Source: Certhia americana (Eukaryota; Chordata; Aves; Passeriformes; Certhiidae). Taken from it: a stretch of DNA of 64,000 nucleotides. Location: NCBI GenBank assembly GCA_018697195.1, contig CM031879.1:36319408-36383407 (forward strand), written 5' to 3'. Both the position numbers and the translations under genes were made by a program. Below are positions 50,419 through 62,224 of this stretch, one piece after another; position 1 is the first letter of the stretch, and every line of letters begins with the position of its first letter. The notes under the pieces were generated by a model, which saw nothing but the letters and a program-made list of their open reading frames with translations, searched no databases and was not told the origin of the DNA.

Positions 50419-52570
50419 TTTGTAAACTTTATATAATTTTCTATGTTATTTCTCTATGTTAAGTGTTTTTCTCACATGCAAAGTAATTGCTTTTTGTTAC
50501 AAGAAATTAAAGATATAAGGGTGCCTTATGAGGAGTGGAGAATTTAATTTCATTATGAATCTAGAGTTTTTGATTATTGTGATGATCATTTTGGTGCCGT
50601 GCCAGAGAACTTGGAAGGGTGACAGCTTCCCACCAAGTCTTGTGGGATTTCTGAGACAGCTGAAGTATTACTGAACAAAATTCCCTGAGATATGGGGAGG
50701 TTAATCATGATAAGGATTAAGCTCAGACAATTGAGTGCTTTGGCTCTTCATATTATGAAAATGCCATTGCACTTTCTGTGAGCAATGTCTCCAAGCAACC
50801 ATGGTCATCTGGAAATGGCCAAAGCTATCCACTGTCACTTCCTAAGGGTCTGATGATACTCTCCAGATCAGTGTGAGTGGCATCCTGGGAAGAGGTTTGG
50901 TGGTTACAGACACCCCTATTTCAGTCAGTCACTGGAGTGAAAGGAGCAAACAAAGACCAGTACGAGGCTGGCCCAGAGTGACAGAGCTCTGACAAGAATT
51001 GAACTAAGTAATCATGGCATGTCTAAAAGGCAGACCTGGCAGGGGTTAATTAAAACAATTAGCACCACCACGAAATGAGAGGCCCTTGGGCATTTTCTCA
51101 GCCCCTTGTGTCAGTGATCGAGAGAGATCTAAGGAAGTGGAATTCGTTCTTTTGCTATGGCATGGGTCCTCATTCCTAAAGATATAAAGGAGAATGAATT
51201 TGAAGGGCTACGTAAGGGTCATTTAGAGATGGAAAACTTTCACAGGGGGATCATACCGTAATTTGCCCTCAGACAAACTATGACATTATCAAAGCTCTTA
51301 GCTTTGCTCAAAGGTTTGTCAAATATGCCAAAACACAAGACAAGTGAAGTGAAACATTCAGTGGTGACACAGAAAATCTGTCTGCCTGGAACAAAGCAAG
51401 CACAGATTTACTAAAACTCACCAAAAAAAAGAAAAAATATTTCCTTGTTCAATGATTTAAAAAAACAAACAAACAAAAAACCCAACAGCAGAATCTGCAT
51501 TCCAGATCTGGATGTAAGTTATCAAACTGTCAACACGAAAACTTTTTTTTAAAATACATTGATTGAAATTATATTCATAAGCCTTCTTTGGTTTACCTTT
51601 GAACAAGTGACTGATTCTTTCTGGGACCTCATTTAATTTGGATGAAATCTGACCTTGTGCAGACTGTGTAATCAAGTCGAAGTTTTTCACACTAAGAATG
51701 AGCAGGGTTTAGGTTAGTGGATTACTGTGCTGGCCTTTGAAGAAAATGTAAATCCATAATCTCATCTAATTTTATAGTTAGTTTGAATGTCTAGCACTAA
51801 AACCTCAGGGAGAACTTCTAGAAGAAAGCAGTAGTTTTATCACTTGCAATAAAGCTGTAGGCCCAGCCTTTAACAGAAATACATCTGCTTTCTCATTTTA
51901 GGAGTTAATGAAGTGGTAGAAACAGAGGTGCAGAGCAGATCAAAATCACTCTTTACCTCCAAGAAAAATTAAGCCTTTCCTTAGAGGAATGGCTGAAAAT
52001 AGAGTCCTGTATTCTGGAGGAGTCCAAAGTGGTTTTCTAGTGGGGGTGAAAAGGACTCTAGCCATGCCATATGTGCAGAAGGTAAAGGAATCATCTGGAA
52101 AGTGAAATTAAATGCTATTTTACTTCACAGCAAAAATACCTATGCAAGGATTTCTTGTTTTCTCTTCTTACAACATTCTAAAGGGCACAAATGAGTGCCC
52201 AAAGGTATATTTTTATTTAGTTTTTAAACAATATTACTTTGTGAACGCATTGTAATTTTGAAAAAGTTCCGAGGGAAAGCAAAGACAAGACTATAATACA
52301 AGATTTTATTTATTTATTTGTGAATTTTCAATTCACTTCTACATGATTAAAATTCCTGATATTCCTGCAAAAATTGACAACCCATAACTTTTTTTTCACC
52401 TCCAACAGGAATGGTGAATTAGGAATAAGTACAGATTATAACAATTGCAAGTTTTTGTCATGGCAGCCTTTCTTTTCAACCAAAAAATCCTTTGAACAAA
52501 TATTAAACTGCTGATATGAATATAAATGATGTGATTTTTCAGACTGATCACTTTCCTTCTTTTAATGTAG

Positions 52571-52668
52571 ATATTTTGTTGGATGATGTCACTGATGGAG
52601 CACTCCACAAAGAAGGTCACAGTGTCAAAATTTTAGTCACTATAAACAAAGGTTATAGTCGAGCCAAG
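52571..52668 (+). CDS. NAV3: NAV3 coding exon 18 of window
   Basis: 98 nt: two bases completing Asp, then 32 codons, ILLDDVTDGALHKEGHSVK through NKGYSRAK. First exon of the C-terminal folded region that precedes the ATPase module. The donor is gtaagt at 52669. This exon is less similar to the mammalian protein than its neighbours. Confidence 0.95.
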
Positions 52669-53327
52669 GTAAGTGCATTACCCAGTGCAGAATTATAGCT
52701 CAAGCAAATGCTGGAATGTAGTAGCTGATTTTTTAATTTTTTTTTTTCAGTATTTGAGACAGGAACTGAAGGGAAATATCCCATAGAGAGCAGCTCTCTT
52801 CTCTTTCATCCATGCTCAATACAGTTAGGCACACTCCAAAGACTAATGTCATATAGTCTCCCTCTGCCTTTGTGGTGCCTTAGACACTACCAGTTCTTAG
52901 TTTAATTAGTAGCAGGATGTCCTGGGAATTTCTATCTATGTATAAAAATCATTATAAATTAGATCTATGCCTTGGTCTTGTTAGGGTGCAACTAGCAACT
53001 ATGAATTTGCTGCTGAGAAATCATATTGTCATGGTTTCATATTCTGTGTTATAAAAAATTATAAATACAGTGCAACCTTTATTTTTAGTCATCTCTTTAA
53101 AAACACAGATGCGATCAAAGAGAAGAACAAGATTCTGTATTCCATTCTTTATAAAGATATATCAAAGTAATATAATCTATACCTATTTCTGGTAGAGAGA
53201 TTATTACCAAAGTTGTAACCTCTCATTCTAAATAACATTCTTATTCTTTACTAGGAAAACTATGAATCTTCATAGAAAACTGGTTAGCACCATTTTTAGG
53301 CCAGTTTCCAAAAATCTCTCTTTGCAG
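52669..53327 (+). other. NAV3: Intron, 659 bp
   Basis: No feature recognised. The acceptor is aatctctctttgcag at 53327. Confidence 0.92.
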
Positions 53328-53423
53328 GATCAAAAGCCACATGCATACCTGATAGGATCAATTGGAGTCAGTGGAAAAACAAAATGGGATGTTTTAGATG
53401 GTGTAATCAGACGTCTCTTTAAG
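53328..53423 (+). CDS. NAV3: NAV3 coding exon 19 of window
   Basis: 96 nt, 32 codons, phase 0/0. It reads DQKPHAYLIGSIGVSGKTKW through GVIRRLFK. GSIGVSGKTKW looks P-loop-like but lacks the full GxxxxGK[ST] spacing, so I do not call it a nucleotide site; the true P-loop is in the exon at 54574. The donor is gtaaga at 53424. Confidence 0.97.
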
Positions 53424-53665
53424 GTAAGACACTGAAAAATTGACTTAAGTATTATTACAGTTTTGGTTTTTGTTTTATAAAATTTCTGTATTCTTTGAGT
53501 TGTCTTGCCAAGGTTTTGTTTTGTTTTGTTTTTTATATATAGCTAACACCACTATTAAGCTTTATTCTTAATGTCACTGTTCTTTTGTCTATGACTGTAG
53601 GCAGTTTTCCAAATAGCTTTCATTCAATAAACATTTTTATGACTTACGTTTTCATATAATTTCAG
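53424..53665 (+). other. NAV3: Intron, 242 bp (shortest)
   Basis: Contains a short (TTTTG)n patch at about 53513-53530. Confidence 0.93.
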
Positions 53666-53834
53666 GAGTATATTTTTCGAGTGGATCCAACTACTAGCCT
53701 GGGTTTAAACTCTGACTGCATTGCTAGCTATTGTATAGGGGATGTAACTAGAGCCCATAGCCTAGAAGTGCCTGAACTGCTGCCTTGTGGATATCTGGTT
53801 GGAGATAATAACGTCATCACTGTGAATCTTAAAG
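53666..53834 (+). CDS. NAV3: NAV3 coding exon 20 of window
   Basis: 169 nt, 56 codons plus one base. It begins EYIFRVDPTTSLGLNSDCIA and ends GDNNVITVNLK. Highly conserved (ASYCIGD; PELLPCGYLVGDNN), part of the domain just before the AAA+ core. The donor is gtaaaa at 53835. Confidence 0.97.
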
Positions 53835-54573
53835 GTAAAACCCTAAGAATACTTCTGCAGTTACTGTGGAGTTCTACACTGCAGTTCCCTATCCTATTAT
53901 GTTTATTTTTCTTACACCTGACCTTTCTGTACGTCCTCTAGTTTGAGGACACATTTATCGTATAAACCGTCTGTAAGACATTGTATAATATCTATTGCAG
54001 CCTTTTGAGGGAAATCTCATCTGTCCTCCCCTGCCTGACTGCCAAATCACAACAAAGTACAGAATTCTAAACAATGGTAAAAAAAAACAACCCCAAAACA
54101 GAGATTACAATGAGAAATATTTATGCTTTATTCAGTTCCTAAGGAAAAATTTTATACATTTCAAAGGCTCTAGGGATTTGCTATTGGAGGGGAGAAGGAG
54201 CCTTCAGGAGGACTTCACGTACATGGATGTGACAACTGGCAACCCCTGTGGCTATCACTTTGACCTTTTTTTTTGTCATTGTTGCCAGTAATGTCTGAAA
54301 CATACCTTTGCCTCACTGAACCTTCTCTTCACATTTACTTTGACTGCATCTCTCCCACTCATCTCAACTCACTACTGCTGTTTAATTTTTTTTGTGGAAG
54401 GATACCAGCATTTCTACAGTAAAGAAGTCCTTAACAGGGATTTGATTTAGAAGATTTGATTTAAGAGGTATCTTACCTTGCTTTGGGCATAGCACTGATG
54501 CCATCAGGTGCCGGGCAAAATAACTATCTTAGCAAGGATAAGACAGGCCATTTTTCTTTTCTTTTATCCCCAG
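53835..54573 (+). other. NAV3: Intron, 739 bp
   Basis: Nothing recognised beyond A-rich runs near 54080. The acceptor is cttttatccccag at 54573. Confidence 0.92.
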
Positions 54574-54809
54574 GAGTAGAAGAAAACAGTTTGGACAGTT
54601 TTGTGTTTGACACATTAATTCCTAAGCCAATTACCCAACGGTACTTTAATTTACTGATGGAGCATCGCAGAATTATTCTGTCGGGACCCAGTGGCACAGG
54701 AAAGACCTATTTAGCTAACAGGCTGGCTGAATATATTATAACTAAATCTGGCAGAAAAAAAACTGAGGATGCAATTGCAACTTTTAACATAGATCACAAG
54801 TCAAGCAAG
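54574..54809 (+). CDS. NAV3: NAV3 coding exon 21 of window (AAA+ P-loop)
   Basis: 236 nt: two bases completing Gly, then 78 codons, VEENSLDSFVFDTLIPKPIT through TFNIDHKSSK. It contains the Walker A motif GPSGTGKT (54684-54707), with the Lys and Thr that bind the nucleotide phosphates, followed by YLANRLAEYI. This marks the AAA+ ATPase-like module of navigators. The donor is gtaagt at 54810. Confidence 0.98.
54684..54707 (+). other. NAV3: Walker A (P-loop), GPSGTGKT
   Basis: Eight codons fit GxxGxGK[ST] exactly and follow a hydrophobic strand (RIILS), the standard layout of an AAA+ nucleotide-binding loop. Confidence 0.97.
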
Positions 54810-56789
54810 GTAAGTTACAGTCAAAAATATAATCTGTTGCCCAATTTGTAGAGATAATGCAGAACAGATTCCTTTAATTGGTATACTCTTTTGCTACTCA
54901 GTTAGCATTTCTTCCTACAAGAATTCAGTCTCCAATCCCAGTGATGTACAGGGACCAGATCTTTCTGTTCTAAACAAACCATTGAAGCACTGTCAAGTCT
55001 CAATTTTCCCTCTCTTAAGGAAACCCACTTTAAGTACAGATGCAGACTCCAACTCCTATGTAAATTAAATTTTTGGAGTATCTGTAATTTCTTTGTCAGA
55101 AGGTTGGCTATATAGTAATACCAGTGTAACTTGCTTTTTTTGTTATGATGATAACATGAGCCCTTATTAGCAAAGATTTCAAAGGGGTGATTTGAAATTA
55201 CTGTCTTGGACTCAGTTTCTTAATCAGCACAGGAGAGCTACGAGTGTCATGATTTCTGGTATGCATCAGTCAGGAAGCTGACAACACTGAAATTGCCTCA
55301 CACATCATGTCACGTGCCCTGTGATTTGCATAGCTCAGATTATCAGGTTTCCAGCAGGACTACTCTGCTAGCCACAGATAATTCTATTCACTTGGCTGTC
55401 CTGAATTGGGTGTACTCCTGACTTGGTATCTGCGGGGGAGAAAAATGAAAGGGTTTGCCCAGAGCTTTCTGATTTGGACAGAAAGCTAATGAATGCTAAC
55501 ATAAGAAGGGAGAACATAGAGATCCCAAAGGGGCGAAAGGACCATTCTGGCAAAAATAACTGTCTTTATAGAGGATTTGTGATGCCATTTACTTTGGCAG
55601 AAAATTTATGAATTTAGAGGTTTTTATGTTTTATTGTTATACCATGCACATCTGTAAAGAAAATTGTCCCACAAAAGAGCCAGCTTTTGGATTTCTGCTA
55701 AATTGCTTGGTCTGTGAGTTTTGGTGTTTGGCTGTTGGTTTTGGGATTTTATTGGTTTGCTTGGGGTTTTTTCCCCCTTTTTCATTAGTTCTGTCAAAAT
55801 TCATGTAGAACTTTAGAGTTTGTGATTAAAAAAAAGAAGAAAAAGCAACACTGTCAAATACCAAGAGTGTTTGAATAATACAGATGGTACTATTCAATGG
55901 AAAAAAGCTATAATGTTCCTGAGAGACACCTGATCATATAAAGGCAAAGAAAAATCTTTCTTGAAATAAAAAAGGTGCATGTTCCCATTAAAGAATAAAA
56001 GATACTGCTATTCCTGATCCAGAAAATAAAACAGCAATAGGTTACTCTGTTCATAATACTGAGCATTTCCAACCCTGACAAAATTAGATACATCTAGAGA
56101 TACAGCTGTAAAACCTGAACTTGACTAGCCCAAATTCTCAAGAGCAATTGTTGACAAAAATATGAAATGCTTTGATTATAGAAAGCATTCTTCTGCACTA
56201 ACCAGGAGCCAGACAGCTGACAGGAAAGAAGAATTTACACAACAAATTTTATGAGGTGCGGTAAAGCATCCCCAAAAAGTCAGGCAGATTTTCAGTGAGA
56301 GTGCTGAAAGGAAATATCTAAAGGAACAGTTCAATACACTGAAGTTGTGTGACACTGTGTTGGGGTTTTGGTATATAAATGTGGCATTCATAAGAATGAA
56401 GGTCCAAAAATTATGAGTATCTCAGCCCATTGGAAATGGCATATTTTGCAATGTAATTATATCCTCTGGATATAAGTTATTTTATCAGCATATTTCTAAG
56501 GAATATATCCCCCAGTCATTTGCCTTGTCTTTAGCACCTTTGTTTTTTTCCTAATTTTTCCTAGTGGCTTTAATGTTGCCCTGTGTGAGCAGCATGTTTT
56601 CCTGCATGTACAGATCCAGCTGAGTGATCCACAGAAGTAAAACCCTTCAGCAGTCGTTTTAGCTTTCTGAATTTTTTCTTCCAGTGGAATTACATCTATG
56701 GTCTAATTGGATAATCTTTTCTGGGCTTGGGGCATTTTTTGTGATTTTGTTTGTTTGTTTGTTTGTTTGTTTTATTAATTCTGCTGAAG
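54810..56789 (+). other. NAV3: Intron, 2.0 kb
   Basis: Ends in a (TTTG)6 tetranucleotide repeat (56746-56769) lying in the splice-acceptor zone. CACGTG at 55312 is a lone E-box. Confidence 0.9.
56746..56769 (+). repeat. NAV3: (TTTG)6 microsatellite in acceptor region
   Basis: Six TTTG units end 20 bases before the acceptor AG of the next exon and probably supply part of its pyrimidine-rich tract. Confidence 0.92.
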
Positions 56790-56944
56790 GATCTGAGACA
56801 ATATCTAGCAAACTTAGCTGAGCAATGCAGTGCTGACAACAATGGTGCTGACCTTCCTGTCGTCATAATTCTGGATAACCTCCACCACATCAGTTCACTA
56901 AGTGACATCTTCAATGGTTTCCTCAACTGTAAATATAATAAATG
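56790..56944 (+). CDS. NAV3: NAV3 coding exon 22 of window (Walker-B-like)
   Basis: 155 nt, 51 codons plus two bases of Cys. It begins DLRQYLANLAEQCSADNN and ends NGFLNCKYNK. The hydrophobic strand PVVIILDN at 56856-56879 occupies the Walker B position; Asp is followed by Asn, not the catalytic Glu of active AAA+ enzymes. As I recall the same residues occur in mammalian NAV3, so this is a family property. The acceptor attctgctgaag has a purine-interrupted tract; the donor is gtaggt. Confidence 0.96.
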
Positions 56945-57909
56945 GTAGGTAGTACCTCTTCTCTCTCCTTGCACACAAATTTTACAATTAAAACAGTAAA
57001 AGCTCCCTGTTATTTTGCAAAATAAAATGTCCCAGTGGAAACTTCGGCTCCCGTAGGCCATTTTCAAGACTGTTATGTTTGTCGATAATTTTAACCCTTT
57101 TCAGCCATGAAACGTAGTTGCTTCACTTCATTTACATGACTCCCATGCCACTCAGTGAGATGTACCACAAAATTTAAGAATGTACTTAAACACTTGGCTC
57201 AATTATAGTCTTAACATTTGCACCCTGTCAGATTACACAAGCTCATTGGTACCATGAGAATATCTTACGCTTTGTAATAGTGGAATTTGGGATAAACCAT
57301 ACCATACAGAAGCAGCTGTGTATCCAGCAGATTTGCCCTTCCCACAGTTTTCCTGCAGCAGCGTGGAAGTACAAAGTTGACTGACTGTCCTTTATTCTCA
57401 AACAAGAGTAAAAATAATGTTTTCTATGGCCTATAATAAATAATAATGTTTTTATAATAAATAATAAAATATAATAAACAAAATATAATAATATAAATAC
57501 ATAATAAAAAATAATGGTTTTACTAGCCTATAACATTGGTTATTTCTGCTGTAAAAGTGATATCATAGGAACTTCATAAAATCATTGCATGCAATGTCTT
57601 ACTCATGAGATTCACTGGCTTTTGAAATTAAAAACTAAGCCTACCACCAAATTATGAATTACTTTACGACAGGATTGCTTTATTATTTCTTTATTACAGA
57701 TGAGCACTAGCAAACTACATATGTGCAAGAGGGAAATCACACAAGAATAAACATTTTAAAAAGGGTACCTCAGAAATATTTTAAATCTATGACTATAATA
57801 TACCCAAAGAGTCTTTAAAACTGGCCTAATGCAGATAATAAGAAGGAATATACTCTGAATATTTGAATGAATTCTCCCTCAAAAAATTCTACTGTTTTTA
57901 TATTTCCAG
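56945..57909 (+). other. NAV3: Intron, 965 bp
   Basis: Contains an A/T-rich block with taataaa-like repeats at about 57430-57515. The acceptor is gtttttatatttccag at 57909. Confidence 0.9.
57430..57515. repeat. A/T-rich ataataaa-type low-complexity tract
   Basis: Repeated ctataataaataataatg, tataataaa and ataataaaa words; imperfect slippage repeat. Confidence 0.8.
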
Positions 57910-57981
57910 TCCCTATATTATTGGAACCATGAACCAGGGAGTTTCTTCTTCACCAAATCTGGAGATGCATCACAATTTCAG
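57910..57981 (+). CDS. NAV3: NAV3 coding exon 23 of window
   Basis: 72 nt: one base completing Cys, 23 codons, two bases of Arg. It reads PYIIGTMNQGVSSSPNLEMH then HNFR. The IIGTMNQ strand sits where the sensor-1 strand of AAA+ proteins is expected (inference). The donor is gtacat at 57982, weak. The exon is phase-symmetric in length, but skipping would remove a core strand. Confidence 0.96.
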
Positions 57982-58405
57982 GTACATTCACTCTGTATTT
58001 ACTGTGGCCATGTTTGCACATCTCCCTGCTTCTAAGCCCAGTTCTTTTTCAAATATTTATCTTGTGTCTCATCACAGTAAAGTATTTCAGTTTCAGTGTC
58101 TCTCCTCTATTGATGGGTCTCTGAATGGTGTGGAGGAATGGTAAAAGAAATAAGATAATGTCTAGCAGCTCTAGCAAGTTGCTGAAGATGGCATTCCTGC
58201 ATTTCATTTGTCTGTGGCAGTGTATTGAATTCTTGCTGGAACCTGAAATGGCTGTGTTGAAACAGTGAGCAGTAATGAGGTTTATTGGAGCAGTGTTATA
58301 CTTGCTGACTGATGAGACTCTGTGACATTACTTTCATCTGTATATTTAAGAGGAAATAATATATTTGCTATTCATTGCTGCTTGATGTTTATCTCTTCTA
58401 TCCAG
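57982..58405 (+). other. NAV3: Intron, 424 bp
   Basis: Nothing recognised. The acceptor is tctcttctatccag at 58405. Confidence 0.93.
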
Positions 58406-58602
58406 GTGGGTGCTGTGTGCTAATCACACAGAGCCTGTTAAAGGTTTCTTAGGCAGATATCTGAGAAGGAAACTAATTGAAACTGAAATAGAAAAGAACA
58501 TACGCAGTAATGAGCTTATGAAAATCATTGACTGGATCCCCAAAACATGGCATCATCTCAACAGCTTCCTAGAAACACACAGCTCTTCAGATGTAACCAT
58601 TG
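58406..58602 (+). CDS. NAV3: NAV3 coding exon 24 of window
   Basis: 197 nt: one base completing Arg, 65 codons, one base of Gly. It begins WVLCANHTEPVKGFLGRYLR and ends LETHSSSDVTI. The GFLGRYLRRKL stretch is rich in Arg and could include the intersubunit or sensor-2 Arg of the AAA+ fold (inference). The donor is gtgagt at 58603. Confidence 0.97.
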
Positions 58603-59225
58603 GTGAGTCCGCTGGTGGAATGGTTTGAAATAAGGATGCAGGCTGAGCATTTTAGGGATTTGAGAAGAATATATTAATATTTTCTTCAGTTACCATGTCT
58701 CAATGGGAATTACAACATAGGTGTGGGGACTGCATATAGCTGTCAGCAAGGTTTAAAAGAAAATGGAAAAGTTTAATAAGAGAGTTATTTCCTGGTAGTT
58801 CTTACCTTGTTGCTAAATACTTTCAAGTAAAATATGACTATTTTTAAAACTAAATTTAAAAAATATTACCCCAATAGTACCTTTCAGAAGTTTAATTTTT
58901 TTCTTCTGCTTTCACACTGCAGTATAATTACAGCAATAAAAACCCATGGACCTGAGGTCTTTTAATGGAATAACTGTGTTAGCAAAGATATCAGCTTTTA
59001 CATAGCTTTGCCACAAAACTTGTAAGTGTTCATCAGGCCCTAAAATTGGACTAAATGACACCAGTTGATTTTTAATATCAGGAGACTCTTTGCTCCTTTG
59101 ATGTAGTCCTGTTTTAGTATTCTCTTAACTTGAGTTTTTTCTGTTACTACTCTTTTATTTTGAGAAGGTTCTTTTATGTGTGTTTCCTAGTTCTACCTTT
59201 TTTAAAATACAACCTGACTTCTCAG
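58603..59225 (+). other. NAV3: Intron, 623 bp
   Basis: Nothing recognised. It ends in aacctgacttctcag. Confidence 0.93.
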
Positions 59226-59344
59226 GTCCCCGTCTCTTCCTGCCTTGCCCTATGGATGTTGATGGCTCCAGAGTGTGGTTCACAGACCTTTGGAACTATT
59301 CCCTGGTTCCATATCTTCTGGAAGCTGTGAGAGAAGGACTCCAG
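59226..59344 (+). CDS. NAV3: NAV3 coding exon 25 of window
   Basis: 119 nt: two bases completing Gly, then 39 codons, PRLFLPCPMDVDGSRVWFTD through EAVREGLQ. Conserved C-terminal part of the ATPase-like region. The donor gtattt at 59345 is weak. Confidence 0.97.
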
Positions 59345-62020
59345 GTATTTCCTAGGACTCCATTTGTTTCCTAGAATATTTTTTAATTGCTTTCAAAGGC
59401 CTTCTCCGAGCTGTTTTTAAGTAGTGCATCCTGGTATGAATGCTGTTGCATTTGCAAGAGGAAAATCTTTGGATGGCTTATACTAGGAAGACTCAAATTC
59501 CTGCTCTTACTCTGGTATATTATTTGGCTTTGTCTGCTCCAGCACTAATGTATCTTGAATTTTAGGAAGAGGGTTTTTTCTCCGTAATTGGAGGAAGGTG
59601 GTTTTTTTTTCCATTGTTTAAAAAGTTCCCTGCATGGCTAAATACAGCTCAGATTGTTTCCCTGAGTCAAGGCAGTCTCAGCCTACCCCTAAATGGAACA
59701 GTTAATAAGCTTTATGCTGGTGCCAGAAATAGTCTGTGTAATCCTCCTACCACCTACATACACATGTAGGTACACAGGTTTGTGGGAAAAAGCTTGTGAA
59801 AAAAGGGTGTTTTCATAGAACCACAGAAAGGCTTGGATTGTAAGGGAACTAAAAGATCATCTAATTCTTGAACACTTTGAAGGATGCGGCATCCACAACT
59901 TTTCTGGGCAACTTGTTCCAGTGCCTCACCACCCTCACTGTAAAGAATTTCTTCCTAGCATCTAATCTAAATCTTTCCTATCTTAGTTTAAAACCATTCT
60001 TCCTTCTCCTATCACTATCTGCCCACATTAAAAAGTTGTTCATCCTCTTTTTTTATAAGGCCCCTGGAAGGTTGCAATGTGGCCTTCCCCAGGAGGATAA
60101 CTCTCCGGGTTATACCAGAGGAGGTTAGGATTTTGGAAAATTCCACAACTTTGGAGGAAACTTAAATCTTTACATCAATCCATTCTCCTTTTTTAATATT
60201 TTTTCCACTGGTCTTTAATTGGCTTTCTCCCTTTTCCTTTTTTTTTTGGTTTATGCGCTGCAATTCTATGTCCTCTAAAAGATGCTTTGTGGAAAGGCAT
60301 GTTTTTCCACACATGACACCAAAAGAAATTACTGCATAGTGCAGGTGGGGGTTGTTGTAGACTAGGCAAAGAACTGTGTAAGCAGCTGCAGTTTCTTTAT
60401 CACCTGTATTGACACAGTGGTATACTGATGCAATGGAGGTTTAGAATCTTGCCTGTTGAATATCTCATGCTTTCCTAAAACTGCTTATCTCTCTGGGAAT
60501 TACAGTGTTTATGCCTTGTGTAGAATACTGCCAAACATTTGATAGAACAGCCACAGTGAGACTAACTGTACTTGTTTAGACCAGCTATAAAAATGCAGTG
60601 ATATTCTTCATGCTCATATTTTCCCAAGCATACAGGGTAACTGCTTAAATGAAAACTTCAGTTGTGGAGCAGAAGATGGCAGCATATGGAAGAAAATATG
60701 CTTGTTTCATGAGCTGTACCAATTTTCAGCTGCTTTGGTTGTCTTCCATAGAATAAAATTATTAAAAATAAACAGAGATCTTTTTTATCATATAATTAAG
60801 TGTTCCTGGAACCAGAGATGGTTAGAAAATGCCTTTCTTGTCGGGTACTTGCAAACTCACTTGTCAGACATAGGATTTACAAGCCTTGCTCTAGATTCCA
60901 GAAAAGATTTAGTCACTGTTAATCTCAGATGAAGGGAAGTGCTGCAGCCTGGAGTTAGCCTGCTTCCTCTCAGAAACATTTCTCTTGGCTTATTTAGGCA
61001 GATCCCTGTTGTAGCAGCCTAGCCTCAGTGCCGGACAGAAGAAGTCTGAGTATCTCTGTGCCTAATACTGGGAACTTGGCTGCCTAACCTGAAGCTCTGC
61101 ATTTAGCAAGTGTCTGGCAGCAGGTGTTGCAGTGATAAGCACAATCCATCATTCTTCCTTTATCACTAAAGTCCTCCCCTGTTGTACTCCCTTTAGGGGT
61201 GCAGCCCACCTATATCCTCCATGAGAGCATGCCCTGCCAATAGCACCGTGTTCTTTGAATTGTGTGAAACTCTTTGAGGTGGGAGAAATTACAAAAAGCC
61301 CTGGTGGGTGGCTCCCCATCCCAGTGTGTCATTGTCACAGCTAAAGGAAATCTTTAAAGCAGAAACCAAGGGGCTCTCAGTTAACATGTTGCTTGTGAAC
61401 AGCAATTCAGAGAGGGGTGAATTTTAGTGAGGAAGCTACCAGATCTCCTAAAATTACAATAGTCTCATTCTTACTTCTTCTGTCCTCCTCCCAGATTCAT
61501 AAGCGTTTTATGCTTCATGGTAAGGAAAAATATATCCCTTGTGAAGTTCTTCTCCTAACTTTCTGGAAGTTGTCACGTTTAGGATGTGGACAGATGTCTG
61601 CTTCAGCATCTTATTTTGCTAGGAGAAATGAACAATCTATAATGCCATCTTATAATTCACTTCAAACAAAATCCAATTAACTTGGATGCTTTTGATAGGT
61701 CTGTGTTAATTTCCCTGATATGCCTGAAGCAAATTACCTGGAGGTCTCATTTCATATTGTATCAAGCACTTGCTGTTGTTTACAAGTGTCACTAGTTATG
61801 GAGCATTTTCTAACTTGCAGCCACTCTGTGTATTGAAGGAGCATTAGTGGAGACGATCCGACCTCCTTAAGGTCTTATTTTGCCTGAGTGCCTGAGGAAA
61901 TCTGAAAGCAAATCTTATCCTAACGTAGATTACATGTTTGTGATGACTTTTTTTTTCTGCTGTTACAGCCAGTACTGAAAACTCTGTATAATACTTACCT
62001 GTGTTATATCCATAATACAG
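59345..62020 (+). other. NAV3: Intron, 2.7 kb
   Basis: Contains the best preserved CR1 fragment of the window (59813-60090, minus strand). An open stretch at 61417-61680 has no recognisable product. The acceptor is tatccataatacag at 62020. Confidence 0.9.
59813..60090 (-). mobile_element. CR1 LINE 3' end, minus strand, with internal deletion
   Basis: Reads as the reverse complement of an avian CR1 3' end: tcatagaaccacagaaaggc, ggattgtaagggaact, agatcatctaatt, then ggcatccacaacttttctgg, caacttgttccagtgcctca, ccaccctcactgtaaagaat, ttcttcctagcatctaatct and gttgcaatgtggccttcccc. Between atctaattc and ttgaacactt about 80 bases of the remembered consensus are missing. The element is 5'-truncated and has no coding capacity. 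Confidence 0.93.
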
Positions 62021-62224
62021 ATGTACGGTAAGAGGGCACCCTGGGAGGATCCCTCCAAGTGGGTAGCTGATACCTATCCGTGGAGCTCGGCAACTCTACA
62101 GCATGAGTGGCCATCACTACTTCAGTTAAGGCCCGAGGATGTTGGTTATGAAGGTTATGCATCAGCAAAAGAAGGAACAACCTCTAAGCACGTTCCTCAG
62201 ACTGATACAGAGGGGGATCCCTTG
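62021..62224 (+). CDS. NAV3: NAV3 coding exon 26 of window (last visible)
   Basis: 204 nt, 68 codons, phase 0/0. It begins MYGKRAPWEDPSKWVADTYP and ends PQTDTEGDPL. It matches the penultimate coding segment of NAV3. The donor is gtaaga at 62225. The remaining tail of about 39 residues should come from one more exon downstream; I do not find it before base 64000. Confidence 0.96.

Larger units (their letters stand above)
48841..52570 (+). other. NAV3: Intron, 3.7 kb
   Basis: Contains a purine-rich stretch at 50100-50335 and a CR1 3' remnant at about 50342-50418. It ends in ccttcttttaatgtag. Confidence 0.88.

Noticed and set aside
53361..53393. Second P-loop-like motif (GSIGVSGKTKW)
   Set aside because: Gly-Lys-Thr is present, but the residues ahead do not give the GxxxxGK[ST] spacing with a preceding strand as clearly as the motif at 54684; treated as part of the pre-ATPase domain.
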